Positions 23,883-33,367 of a stretch of 38,029 bases of DNA are shown here, piece by piece. Position numbers and translations under genes: made by a program. Positions within the stretch are counted from its first letter, which is position 1. Every line of letters starts with the position of its first letter. The notes under the pieces were generated by a model. That model saw only the letters and a program-made list of their open reading frames with translations, was not told the origin of the DNA and searched no databases. This stretch comes from Burkholderiales bacterium (GTDB lineage: Bacteria; Pseudomonadota; Gammaproteobacteria; Burkholderiales; Burkholderiaceae_C), in assembly GCA_947446855.1 (NCBI GenBank), contig CANFIH010000018.1, positions 1-38,029 on the forward strand, in the 5' to 3' direction.

Positions 23883-23989
23883 GCACAGACTATGAAATTC
23901 TCAGGCTATGCATATAAGCACAGCGCCGATTGAAAACCGACATGCGTCGCTCCCCTTGAGAGCAACTATTTATAGAGTTAATTGCAGTC

Positions 23990-24016
23990 GCAGAGGAGCG
24001 ACTAGCGCCCCTCTGC
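23990..24016 (-). promoter_or_regulatory. RNA hairpin between pilin and chaperone genes
   Basis: On the minus-strand transcript, an 11-bp stem (GCAGAGGGGCG with CGCTCCTCTGC, one G-U pair) closes a 5-base loop, 18 bases after the pilin stop codon. The odd pair is a G-U wobble in this RNA but an A-C mismatch on the other strand, which argues for function in the pilin mRNA. There is no T-run, so it more likely protects the 3' end of the pilin mRNA or slows polymerase than terminates fully. Confidence 0.55.
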
Positions 24017-24034
24017 CAAACGGGTCAGGCATTG

Positions 24035-24592
24035 TTAGTTGTACACCAAAGAATAGTCTACATAGCTACGCACCGAACCTACAGTAGGTCCAGTAGTGCT
24101 TCCAACCGGGCTATTGTCGAAGTACTTGGCGATAAAGTGTGCCGTACTGGGGCCAGAACTAGCGATAGGTACAGATTGCACGCCTTGCATCGTTGTCGGC
24201 TTGGTCAGGTCGATAGGTGTCTCGTCCGCATTGGTCAATGCGATCTCAACATTAGTCGCTGCACCTGTGCCTGTATTCGTATTTTTCAGTTTTCCGTTAG
24301 CCAGATCCACATTCGCTGCTGCCTCAAAGAATGTGACAAAGCTATTTATTCCACTAGGACAGTTGGTTAACTCAATGGAAAAGTTGGTCGCACCGGCATA
24401 GGGTGCGCCTTTCAAATTGGCTGTAGTGATCGTTGGCAATGTGACAGTAAAGCTACCGCCATTGGGTCCAATCGTACAGGTTTGACCGGTCAGCGCGCCC
24501 TGGAAAATAATCCGCCCATCGTCTGCCTGAGCGGCCAGGGGAATACACAAGGCGGCGGAAATTGCCAAACCCAAAGCATGAAGTTTTTTCAT
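24035..24592 (-). CDS. Major fimbrial subunit (type-1 pilin)
   Basis: 185 residues from ATG 24592, with AGAGGA eight bases upstream. A signal peptide ends at AQA (residue 23). The mature protein begins DDGRIIFQGALTGQTC, the standard donor-strand region with Cys39, whose partner is Cys78 in LTNCPSG. The C-terminus VDYSLVYN fits the pilin beta-zipper motif. Length and layout are typical of a major pilin. Being the first gene of the cluster, with its own leader and a stabilising hairpin behind it, it is expected to be made in large excess over the other subunits. It looks AT-richer than the genes around it. Confidence 0.9.
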   Translation of the reverse strand: MKKLHALGLAISAALCIPLAAQADDGRIIFQGALTGQTCTIGPNGGSFTVTLPTITTANLKGAPYAGATNFSIELTNCPSGINSFVTFFEAAANVDLANGKLKNTNTGTGAATNVEIALTNADETPIDLTKPTTMQGVQSVPIASSGPSTAHFIAKYFDNSPVGSTTGPTVGSVRSYVDYSLVYN

Positions 24593-25016
24593 ATAAATCC
24601 TCTTTCGTTGATACTTGCAATAATGAAACAATTCGGCTTGAAAGTAACTTCAAGCCAAACCGACCTGCGATCCCTGTTTGTATTTTTTATTGGGGACGGC
24701 CGTGGGTGCATCGAACTTACTGAACGCATGCCCGCCCAACTTCCTGTCACAACTTGCCTCTATTGTTTATATTGGCGTGGCGGGGGGCGTTGCGAATTGT
24801 CAAAAAGAAAGACGCAGGTATATCCGGGCAAAAAAATGCCATGCAGGCCGGAGGACTGGCAACCGGATTGTCAGAACAAGATAAAAAAGCAGCTGCCTGA
24901 CAAGCCGGTCCGCAGCGGCTCTATGTCAAAGCGCAAGGTGTTGGCAACAAGCGCCAAGACCCGTACTAACCGCCAAATAGAAGGGAATGATGGGTAGCGA
25001 AAGACTACCGGACTCT
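24593..25016. other. AT-rich regulatory gap upstream of the fimbrial operon, no gene seen
   Basis: 424 bases between the pilin start and the glnS stop. Open frames here (for example 24482-24997 on the plus strand) overlap the pilin gene and show no protein-like pattern. The pilin-proximal 65 bases hold the palindrome at 24635-24656 and possible -10 sequences such as CATTAT on the minus strand. The rest is AT-rich with A-runs. A weak 5-bp hairpin (GGTAG/CTACC, 24993-25009) lies just after glnS. Confidence 0.5.
24635..24656. promoter_or_regulatory. Perfect inverted repeat upstream of the major pilin (operator candidate)
   Basis: GGCTTGAA (24635-24642) and TTCAAGCC (24649-24656) form a perfect 8-bp palindrome with a 6-base spacer AGTAAC, ending 43-64 bases before the pilin start codon. 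This is where an operator or activator site overlapping a promoter would lie. The centre TTGAAAGTAACTTCAA resembles the palindrome before the mini-pilin (18904-18924). Confidence 0.5.
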
Positions 25017-26852
25017 TTACTTTCCCCAGCTGTCCTTCAAGCCCACTGCCAAATTGAACACCGGCTTGGAGCCCCGCACATGGTCGATGCGGTCTGCCAC
25101 AAAGTAGCCATGGCGCTCAAACTGGAACTGCTGTCCAGCCACGGCATTCGCCAGTGACGGTTCAACAATCGCCGTGATGGTCTTGAGGCTGTTCGGGTTC
25201 AGACTTTCAATAAAGTCCTTGCCGCCGGCGTCCGGTTGCGCATCCGAAAACAGGCGGTCGTACATGCGGACTTCGGCATTGATGCCGTTGGCCACGCCGA
25301 CCCAGGTGATGGCCGCCTTGACCTTTACAGCATCGCTGCCGGGGGTGCCGCTCTTGGTGTCGGGCACCACGGTGGCCAGCACTTCTGTGATCTGGCCATC
25401 GGCGTCCTTGCTGCAGCCGGTGCACTCGATCACATAGCCGCCCTTCAGGCGGACTTTGTTGCCGGGGAACAGGCGCTTGTAGCCCTTGGGTGGCACTTCC
25501 TCAAAGTCTTCGCGCTCGATCCACACCTCTTTGCCGATGCTGAAGTGTCGGGCCGGTGGCAGCTCGGTGCCTTCTGGTGGATGGGGCAGGGCGGGCTGGG
25601 TGCAGGGCTCCAGATGTCCGGCGCCCATCACTTCATCCCAATTCGCCAGCACCAGCTTGACCGGGTTGAGCACGGCCATGCCGCGGTGGGCCTTGGTTTC
25701 CAGGTCTTCACGCAGGCAGCCTTCCAGGGTGCTGTAGTCGATCCAGCTGTCGCTCTTGGTCACGCCAATGCGCTCGGCAAACAGCTGCATGCTCTCGGGC
25801 GTGTAGCCGCGCCGGCGCAGGCCGACGATGGTGGGCATGCGCGGGTCGTCCCAGCCGCTGACGCGGTGGTCGTATACCAGCTGTGCCAGCTTGCGCTTGC
25901 TGGTGATCACATAGGTGAGGTTGAGGCGGGCAAACTCGTACTGGTGCGGTGGCGGGCTGGAGAGAAGACCCCCTTCGCACAGGCGTTCCATCAGCCAGTC
26001 GTAAAACGGGCGCTGGTCTTCAAACTCCAGCGTGCAGATGCTGTGGGTGATTTGCTCCAGCGCGTCTTCAATTGGGTGCGCGAAGGTGTACATCGGGTAG
26101 ATGCACCAGGTATCACCCGTGTTGTGGTGGGTGGCGCGGCGGATGCGGTAGATGGCCGGATCGCGCATATTGATGTTGGGGCTGGCCATGTCAATCTTGG
26201 CACGCAGCACCATGGCGCCGTCTTCATGCTGTCCGTCGCGCATCTCGCGAAAGCGCGCCAGGTTTTCTGCCGGAGTGCGACTGCGGAACGGACTGTCCAC
26301 GCCGGGTTTGACGAAGTCGCCGCGGTTCAGGCGCATTTCCTCGGGTGTCTGTTCGTCGACATAGGCCAGGCCCGCTTCGATCAGGTATTCCGCTGCGCGG
26401 TACATGAAGTCAAAGTAGTCACTGGCCTGGTAGGGCGCGGCGCTGCCCGGGGCCTGGCCGAGCTGGGCCCAGTCGAAGCCCAGCCACTTCACCGAGTCGA
26501 TGATGGAGTCTACATACTCGGTGTCTTCCTTCTCGGGGTTGGTGTCGTCAAAGCGCAGGTGGCAGACGCCGCCATAGTCGCGCGCCAAACCGAAGTTCAG
26601 GCAGATGCTTTTGGCATGACCGATGTGCAGGTAGCCATTGGGCTCAGGCGGGAAGCGGGTGCGGATCTTGGCCGGGTCAGGTTGACCGGCGGCGTGGTGC
26701 GCGGCGTCGCCCGGGCTGCCGGCCCAGCGGCGCTGGGCATAAGTGCCTTTTTCGAGATCGGACTCAATGATCTGGCGCAGGAAGTTGCTGGGCTTGTTGA
26801 TTTCGGTGGCAGCAGGGGCTGCGGTCGGGGTGTTGGTGGAGGGCGTGCTCAT
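25017..26852 (-). CDS. glnS: Glutaminyl-tRNA synthetase
   Basis: 611 residues, longer than E. coli GlnS (554) owing to an N-terminal extension of about 20 residues and small loops. FPPEPNGYLHIGHAKS carries the class I HIGH motif at 76-79, and VITSKRKLAQLV is the KMSKS equivalent (TSKRK). The sequence RFDDTNPEKEDTEYVDSI and the acceptor-binding and C-terminal beta-barrel anticodon-binding domains are all recognisable. It charges tRNA-Gln with glutamine in the cytosol. It follows the Liv-type gene and its terminator on the same strand, with 147 bases between the coding regions. Confidence 0.97.
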   Translation of the reverse strand: MSTPSTNTPTAAPAATEINKPSNFLRQIIESDLEKGTYAQRRWAGSPGDAAHHAAGQPDPAKIRTRFPPEPNGYLHIGHAKSICLNFGLARDYGGVCHLRFDDTNPEKEDTEYVDSIIDSVKWLGFDWAQLGQAPGSAAPYQASDYFDFMYRAAEYLIEAGLAYVDEQTPEEMRLNRGDFVKPGVDSPFRSRTPAENLARFREMRDGQHEDGAMVLRAKIDMASPNINMRDPAIYRIRRATHHNTGDTWCIYPMYTFAHPIEDALEQITHSICTLEFEDQRPFYDWLMERLCEGGLLSSPPPHQYEFARLNLTYVITSKRKLAQLVYDHRVSGWDDPRMPTIVGLRRRGYTPESMQLFAERIGVTKSDSWIDYSTLEGCLREDLETKAHRGMAVLNPVKLVLANWDEVMGAGHLEPCTQPALPHPPEGTELPPARHFSIGKEVWIEREDFEEVPPKGYKRLFPGNKVRLKGGYVIECTGCSKDADGQITEVLATVVPDTKSGTPGSDAVKVKAAITWVGVANGINAEVRMYDRLFSDAQPDAGGKDFIESLNPNSLKTITAIVEPSLANAVAGQQFQFERHGYFVADRIDHVRGSKPVFNLAVGLKDSWGK

Positions 26853-26928
26853 GCGCTGATTTTAGACGTGGCTCGCAAGGTGCCCGGTGTGAGACCCGGC
26901 TTGGCTTTGGGCCCTTATTTCGGGCAAA

Positions 26929-26959
26929 AAAAAGCGCACCGAATAAGGGTGCGCTTTTT
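26929..26959 (-). terminator. Bidirectional rho-independent terminator downstream of the Liv-type gene
   Basis: AAAAAGCGCACC (26929-26940) pairs with GGTGCGCTTTTT (26948-26959) around a 7-base loop. A run of eight T on the minus strand follows the GC-rich stem, 41 bases past the stop of the minus-strand Liv-type gene. The plus strand also has five T, so it would work in both directions. Confidence 0.85.
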
Positions 26960-26999
26960 CAGGTAAGGCAACTTGCGCTGCCAGAACCGCTTGCCGTGA

Positions 27000-28133
27000 T
27001 TAACGGATCACAGCGATTTCTTCCAGCTTGCCGCCGCGAACGGTCTTGAGCGTCAGAGCACCGCCCTTGATGTCACCCTTTTCGTCAAAGGTGATGGGGC
27101 CGGTCACGCCGGGGTAGTTCTTGGTAGCAGCCAGCACGGGCAGGTACTTCACGGGGTCGGAAGAACCGGCCTTGACCATGGCGGCAACCATCAGCTTCAG
27201 GCTGTCGTACACATAGGGTGCGTACACTTGCACTTCGGTGCCGAACTTGGCCTTGAACTTGGCCTTGAACGCATCCATGCCAACCTTGCCCTTGCCTTCA
27301 ACGCCACCGGCTTCAGCGCAATACACCTGGTTGTCGGTGATCGCGTCACCAGCCAGCTTCACCAGTTCGGTGGAGCAGATGCCGTCGCCACCCATGAACT
27401 TGGCGTTGATGCCAAGGGACTTCATCTGGCGCAGCATCGGGCCAGCCACAGCGTCCATACCGCCGAAGAACACGACGTCCACTTTCTTGCCCTTGATGGT
27501 GGTCAAGATAGCGTTGAAGTCGGTCGCTTTGTCGGTGGTGAACTCTTTGGCAACCACTTTGCCGCCAGCGGCGGTCACAGCCTTGCTGAACTCTTCCGCA
27601 ACGCCTTGGCCGTACGCGGTACGGTCATCAATCACAGCCACGGTCTTGCCCTTGAGGGTGTTGACAGCGTAACGGCCCAGGGTGCCACCCAGTTGGGTGT
27701 CATCAGCCACTACGCGGAAGGTGGTCTTGAAACCTTGGCGTGTGTACTTGGGGTTGGTAGCGGAGGGCGAGATCTGGGGAATGCCAGCGTCGCTGTAAAT
27801 CTTGGATGCGGGAATGGTGGTACCGGAATTCAGGTGACCGATCACGCCAGCAACCTTGGCATCAGCCAGTTTCTGCGCGACTGCAGTGCCTTGCTTGGGA
27901 TCTGCACCGTCATCTTCAGCCATCAGCTTCAGAGTGACCTTTTGACCACCGATGGTCAGGCCGGCTGCATTGATTTCTTCAACGGCCATGATGGCGCCGT
28001 TTTCGTTGTCTTTACCCAAGTGGGCAATCGCGCCGCTGGTGGGGCCCACGTGGGCGATGGTCACAACGGATTGGGCGAAAGCAAAGCCAGAGGTAATGGC
28101 GAGCACTGCTGCAGCAACGGTTTTAAGCTTCAT
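27000..28133 (-). CDS. Branched-chain amino acid ABC transporter substrate-binding protein (LivJ/LivK type)
   Basis: 377 residues from MKLKTVAAAVLAITSG (ATG 28133, with GGAG upstream). The signal peptide ends FAFA-Q. The mature start VVTIAHVGPTSGAIAHLGKDNENGA and the later ISPSATNPKYTRQGFKTTFR block are standard for periplasmic type I binding proteins of the HAAT family. It should bind leucine, isoleucine, valine or another polar or aromatic amino acid in the periplasm and hand it to LivHMGF. No Liv permease or ATPase gene is in the window. Solitary copies are common in Burkholderiales. A terminator follows immediately. Confidence 0.93.
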   Translation of the reverse strand: MKLKTVAAAVLAITSGFAFAQSVVTIAHVGPTSGAIAHLGKDNENGAIMAVEEINAAGLTIGGQKVTLKLMAEDDGADPKQGTAVAQKLADAKVAGVIGHLNSGTTIPASKIYSDAGIPQISPSATNPKYTRQGFKTTFRVVADDTQLGGTLGRYAVNTLKGKTVAVIDDRTAYGQGVAEEFSKAVTAAGGKVVAKEFTTDKATDFNAILTTIKGKKVDVVFFGGMDAVAGPMLRQMKSLGINAKFMGGDGICSTELVKLAGDAITDNQVYCAEAGGVEGKGKVGMDAFKAKFKAKFGTEVQVYAPYVYDSLKLMVAAMVKAGSSDPVKYLPVLAATKNYPGVTGPITFDEKGDIKGGALTLKTVRGGKLEEIAVIR

Positions 28134-28578
28134 GAGTTTCAAACTCCAGTATTTAAATTGAACAAAATTGTGAATCACTTTTCCACAAGGCGGAAGTTAA
28201 CGCACTTTTTTACTATTGTGTATAGGGCTTTCGCCTAAGCCAAGCCCTAAGCCCGCAGTATAAGCAGCATCTAATCTCCCCTGCGAAGCCAGTGTTGCAA
28301 GCAATTTGAGTGCCACTTGATGTATGTCAGTGGCTGGCGTTCTAGAGGGAAGAAGCAACTGTCTGAATGGTGGCGAGGTCTGCTGCCAGTGGCACGTAAG
28401 GTAGGTCCTCGCGATCCGTCATGGCGCGCAGTCCGCGGTCTATCTCCAGCGCCCTGTCGATTGCTTTCTGTCAATCATCCGGCCGAATGGTATTTAACCC
28501 TTATTTAAGTGCGTTATATATACAAAGAATTAGCGAATAGATATGGCAAACTGCATCTTTTTTAGAGGAGAAGATCCC
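28134..28578. other. 445-base divergent intergenic region
   Basis: It separates the Liv-type gene (-) from the DUF937 gene (+). Near the Liv gene, AGGGCTT (28224-28230) and AAGCCCT (28242-28248) form a 7-bp inverted repeat with an 11-base loop beside TATACA on the minus strand, a likely promoter and control region. Near the DUF937 gene, TTTAAC (28493-28498) and TATATA (28515-28520) are a weak plus-strand promoter. The GC-rich middle (about 28270-28490) contains two small open frames on opposite strands with no family resemblance; I see no gene. Confidence 0.45.
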
Positions 28579-29028
28579 ATGGGTTTACTTGATTCGGTGA
28601 TGAGTGCGGTTTCCAACCAGGCGCAAGGTGGCGAGGGCTTACAGGGCCTGATGGGCATGCTGGGCAACGAGCCACAACTGCTGCAGGCGGCCAGCAGCTT
28701 GCTGGGAAGTGAGGGTCAGTTTGGCGGCTTGCAGGGCCTGCTCGGGAAATTCCAGCAAGCGGGTCTGGGGGACGTCGTCAGCTCCTGGGTCGGCAAGGGC
28801 GAGAATCTGCCGATCTCCGGCGAACAATTGAGCAGCGCACTGGGCGGTGAGGCATTGCAGGGCCTGGCCAGCAAGTTCGGTGTCGATGGCAACCAACTTG
28901 CAGGCCAGCTTTCCAGCGTCTTGCCGGGCCTGGTGGACAAGCTGACGCCCGAGGGGCAAGTACCTTCTGCGGGCACTGGCCATGGCACAGATCTGATGGG
29001 CATGCTCGGTGGGTTGCTCAAGGGTTGA
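28579..29028 (+). CDS. DUF937/YidB-like protein
   Basis: 149 residues from ATG 28579, with GAGGAG 9 bases before it. The sequence starts GLLDSVMSAV, is rich in Gly, Leu and Gln, and has repeats like GLQGLMGMLGNE, with the end LMGMLGGLLKG. Such Leu/Gly-rich helical sequence with ISGEQLSSALGGEALQGLASKFG is the DUF937 (E. coli YidB) signature. No signal peptide. Biochemical function unknown. It lies 86 bases upstream of macA, and a short GGCT/AGCC hairpin followed by five T (about 29084-29104) may end its transcript. Confidence 0.82.
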   Translation: MGLLDSVMSAVSNQAQGGEGLQGLMGMLGNEPQLLQAASSLLGSEGQFGGLQGLLGKFQQAGLGDVVSSWVGKGENLPISGEQLSSALGGEALQGLASKFGVDGNQLAGQLSSVLPGLVDKLTPEGQVPSAGTGHGTDLMGMLGGLLKG

Positions 29029-29114
29029 TTTGCACACCGGCTGATTTACCCCAGCTTTACCGGGGTATGGCCCTTGCGCCGTTTGGCTGGGGAGCCGGTT
29101 TTTACAATAGGCCC

Positions 29115-30527
29115 ATGAAAAAAAGTGTTTGGATTGCGGCCTGTGTTCTTGTAGCGGTAGCGGGCGGGGGTGTCGTGTGGTGGGTGCAGCGCACCAGCGC
29201 GGATACCGTTCAGTACCGCACGGCCAAAATCGAGCGTGGCAATCTCCAGGCCACCGTGGCCTCCAGTGGTGCCGTCAACCCGGTGGCCCTGGTCACCGTG
29301 GGCACCCAGGTCAGCGGCCAGATTCGCGACCTGCTGGTGGACTTCAACTCCGAAGTCAAAGCCGGCCAGTTGCTGGCCCAAATTGACCCCGAAACCTTTG
29401 AATACCGTGTGCGCTCGGCCCAGGCCGATGTGGACGCGGCACGTGCCTCTGTGGCCACGGCCCAGGCCAATCTGCTGGCTGCCATGACGCAGGTGAGCCG
29501 CGCCCAGGTCGACCTGACCGAGGCCCAGCGCGACCTGGACCGCAAGCAAAGCCTGGTGGAGAAGCAGTTCATTGCGCAAAGCGAGGCAGACAAGGCGCGT
29601 GCCCTGGTCAACACCAGCCAGGAAGCCCTGAAGGCGGTGCAAGCCCAAGTTGGTGTGGCCCAGGCCGGAGTGAAGTCGGCCCAGGCCAGCGTGGCGCAGC
29701 GCGAGGCGGCCATGGCCCAGGCGCGCATTGACCTGGCGCGCACCCGCATCACCTCGCCGGTCAACGGCATCGTCATCAAGCGCGCGATTGAGCGCGGCCA
29801 GACCGTGGCCGCGAGCCTGCAGGCTCCGGAGCTTTTCATCATTGCCCAGAACCTGCGCGATATGCAGGTGGAGGCCGCCATCGACGAAAGCGATGTAGGC
29901 CGCATGCGTACCGGCCAGAAGGCCAGCTTTACGGTCGACGCCTTTCCCGGCCAGACCTTTGAGGGCGAGATCCGCCAGGTGCGCAAGGCTGCCAGCAATG
30001 TGGCCAATGTGGTCACCTATGTGGCGATCGTCGGTTTTGCCAATGTGGACGGCAAGCTGCTGCCCGGGATGACGGCCAACGTGCGCGTGGTGACCGAGGA
30101 ACGCGACGATGTGCTCAAAGTGCCCAACAGCGCCTTGCGCATGCGGATTGCCGGTGTCGAACCGGCAGAGCGCGCCAAGGGGCCGGCCAGCGCCGCCTCC
30201 GGCCCGGCAGGCGCTGACAAGGCGGCATCAGGCGGGGGCGAGGGCACGGCGGGCATGCACAAACCCAAGTCAGCGGCCGACGGTGCGGCGCGTGCAGGCG
30301 CGCGCAGTTCCACCCGAGGGCGGATTTACATACTGGATGCAGACGGCAAGCCCAAGGCGCTGGGCGTGCGCCTGGGTGTGAGTGACGGCAGCATGACCGA
30401 ATTGTTGCTCGGCCCCCATGCGCCCGCCGAGCTCAAGGAGGGCTTGGAGGTGATTGCCGGCACCAAGTCTGCCGCGATGGGCAATGCAGCCAAGACGCCA
30501 GGCGCCGGACCGCGTCCACCCTTTTAG
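29115..30527 (+). CDS. macA: MacA-type periplasmic adaptor (membrane fusion protein)
   Basis: 470 residues from ATG 29115; the in-frame upstream start at 29025 runs through the intergenic hairpin. One N-terminal membrane anchor (about 5-22). A lipoyl half-motif GTQVSGQIRDLLVDFNSEVKAG precedes a long coiled-coil hairpin (about 100-215, Ala/Gln/Val-rich), followed by ITSPVNGIVIKRAIERGQTVA as the second lipoyl half and a beta-barrel domain. The membrane-proximal domain contains an Ala/Gly/Lys-rich insert of about 60 residues (about 355-410), unusual and probably disordered. It bridges the inner-membrane ABC pump to an outer-membrane TolC-like channel, not encoded here. First gene of a three-gene operon. 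TACAAT lies just before the start. Confidence 0.88.
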   Translation: MKKSVWIAACVLVAVAGGGVVWWVQRTSADTVQYRTAKIERGNLQATVASSGAVNPVALVTVGTQVSGQIRDLLVDFNSEVKAGQLLAQIDPETFEYRVRSAQADVDAARASVATAQANLLAAMTQVSRAQVDLTEAQRDLDRKQSLVEKQFIAQSEADKARALVNTSQEALKAVQAQVGVAQAGVKSAQASVAQREAAMAQARIDLARTRITSPVNGIVIKRAIERGQTVAASLQAPELFIIAQNLRDMQVEAAIDESDVGRMRTGQKASFTVDAFPGQTFEGEIRQVRKAASNVANVVTYVAIVGFANVDGKLLPGMTANVRVVTEERDDVLKVPNSALRMRIAGVEPAERAKGPASAASGPAGADKAASGGGEGTAGMHKPKSAADGAARAGARSSTRGRIYILDADGKPKALGVRLGVSDGSMTELLLGPHAPAELKEGLEVIAGTKSAAMGNAAKTPGAGPRPPF

Positions 30528-30533
30528 GCCGCC

Positions 30534-31261
30534 ATGACCGTGACTGACCGCGTGCTGATTCAGGCCCGCAATCTGTGCAAAACCTATTGGATGGGCACGC
30601 CGGCGCAGCACCGCGCGGGCCAGGGCCAGACCGTGCATGCCTTGCGCGATGTGACGCTGGACATTGCCGAGGGGGACTTCGTGGCCATCATGGGCGCCTC
30701 CGGCTCGGGCAAGTCCACCTTGATGAATATTCTGGGTTGCTTGGATTTGCCCACCAGCGGCACCTACCACCTGGCCGGCGAGGCGGTAGAGGGAATGGGG
30801 CAGGACCAACTCGCCTCGGTGCGCAACCGGCGCATCGGCTTTGTGTTCCAGCAGTTCAACCTGCTGGCGCGCACCTCGGCGCTGGAGAACGTGGAGTTGC
30901 CCATGGTCTACAGCGGCATCAAGGCCACTGTGCGGCGGGAACGTGCCGCACAGGCGCTGCAGCGCGTGGGTCTCAGCGAGCGCATGGGCCACACCCCGGC
31001 TGAACTGAGCGGCGGTCAACAGCAGCGCGTGGCAATTGCCCGTGCGCTGGTGAATCAGCCGCAACTGATACTGGCCGATGAGCCCACCGGCGCGCTCGAT
31101 TCGCATACCAGCGAAGACATCATGCGGCTGTTGACTGAACTGAATGCGCAGGGCATGACCGTGGTGCTGGTCACCCACGAGGCCGACATCGCGGCCTGGG
31201 CGCGGCGCAAGCTGGTTTTCAAGGACGGGCAGATCGTGCAGGATGTGGTGAGGGCTCCAGC

Positions 31262-31265
<4 letters not shown>
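30534..31265 (+). CDS. MacB-type ABC transporter ATP-binding subunit (separate from permease)
   Basis: 243 residues with all ABC ATPase motifs: Walker [10 protein letters not shown] near 57-65, Q-loop FQQFNLL near 104, signature [15 protein letters not shown] near 160, Walker [13 protein letters not shown] near 179, and the switch His in VTHE. In E. coli this domain is fused to the permease as MacB (648 residues). Here it is separate, as in LolD or Bacillus YknY. It starts 6 bases after macA and its TGA overlaps the permease ATG (ATGA, 31262-31265), so assembly is probably coupled. It provides energy for export of peptides, toxins or lipids through MacA. Confidence 0.9.
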
Positions 31266-32497
<1,232 letters not shown>

Positions 32498-32525
32498 ATT
32501 TTGAACAGTTTTTTGGGAGTGTATT

Positions 32526-33350
32526 TTGGATATTGTGTTGTTGTTGAAAGCCGCCATCATGGGTATCGTGGAGGGGCTGACCGAGTTCCTGCCGATCTCC
32601 AGCACCGGGCATCTGATTCTGACGGGAGCATTGCTGGGATTTGACGACGAGAGAGCCAAGGTGTTTGACATCGCCATCCAGAGCGGTGCAATTCTGGCAG
32701 TGATCATTGTGTATTGGGCCAAGATCCGCGCCACCATCGTCAACCTGCCCAACAGCCGGCGCGCCCAGCGCTTTGCAGCCAATGTGTTCATCGGCTTTCT
32801 GCCGGCCGGGATCATCGGTTTTACGGTTTACAAAGCCATCAAGGCGCACCTGTTCAATCCGCCTGTAGTGGCTGGCGCTTTTATCGTGGGCGGCTTCATC
32901 ATCCTGTGGGTGGAGAAGATGGCCAAACCGGTGGTGCGCATCCATGACATCGACGATATGTCGGGGCTGGACGCGCTCAAGGTCGGCCTGGTGCAATGCC
33001 TGGGCATGATCCCCGGCACCAGCCGCAGCGGCGCCACCATCATCGGCGGCATGCTGCTGGGTCTGTCGCGCAAGGTGGCGGCCGAGTTTTCCTTCTTTCT
33101 GGCCATCCCCACGCTGGTGGGTGCCACCGTCTACAGCCTGTACAAGGAGCGCGCCTTGCTCAGCATGGCCGATATGCCGCTGTTTGGCGTGGGCTTCGTG
33201 GTGTCGTTTGTCGCCGCCTGGCTGTGTATCCGCTGGCTGCTGAAGTTCATTGCCACGCACGACTTTGTCGGTTTTGCCTACTACCGTATTGCCTTCGGCA
33301 TCGTGGTGCTGGCAACCGCGTGGACCGGCACGGTGCATTGGACGGCCTGA
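32526..33350 (+). CDS. uppP: Undecaprenyl-diphosphatase (UppP/BacA)
   Basis: 274 residues starting at TTG 32526, supported by GGGAG (32515-32519) and by alignment of [20 protein letters not shown] with known UppP N-termini; no ATG fits. Motif [15 protein letters not shown] (near 17-31) and the later [18 protein letters not shown] (near 162) are the two catalytic regions of BacA-type enzymes. About eight membrane segments. It dephosphorylates undecaprenyl diphosphate to recycle the lipid carrier of peptidoglycan and other wall polymers and confers bacitracin tolerance. Possibly co-transcribed with the macAB-like genes. Converges with the hydrolase gene. Confidence 0.95.
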   Translation: MDIVLLLKAAIMGIVEGLTEFLPISSTGHLILTGALLGFDDERAKVFDIAIQSGAILAVIIVYWAKIRATIVNLPNSRRAQRFAANVFIGFLPAGIIGFTVYKAIKAHLFNPPVVAGAFIVGGFIILWVEKMAKPVVRIHDIDDMSGLDALKVGLVQCLGMIPGTSRSGATIIGGMLLGLSRKVAAEFSFFLAIPTLVGATVYSLYKERALLSMADMPLFGVGFVVSFVAAWLCIRWLLKFIATHDFVGFAYYRIAFGIVVLATAWTGTVHWTA

Positions 33351-33367
33351 GGCCCCGCTAAGGCCCT

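Noticed and set aside
24482-24997. A 171-codon plus-strand frame in the gap before the pilin
   Set aside because: It begins inside the pilin gene on the other strand, has no ribosome-binding site and no protein-like pattern; the AT-rich stretch is better explained as regulatory DNA.
26912-26949. Alternative pairing of CCCTTATT and AATAAGGG that could compete with the terminator, like an attenuator before glnS
   Set aside because: On the minus strand the competing arm is transcribed after the terminator, so it would form too late to prevent termination. Treated as chance or as a second weak hairpin.
25236-26966. A 576-codon open frame opposite glnS
   Set aside because: Shadow of glnS; the translation lacks any family pattern and runs past both ends of the real gene.
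28271-28508. Two small open frames on opposite strands in the Liv-DUF937 gap
   Set aside because: Neither has a ribosome-binding site or a recognisable sequence, and they overlap each other.
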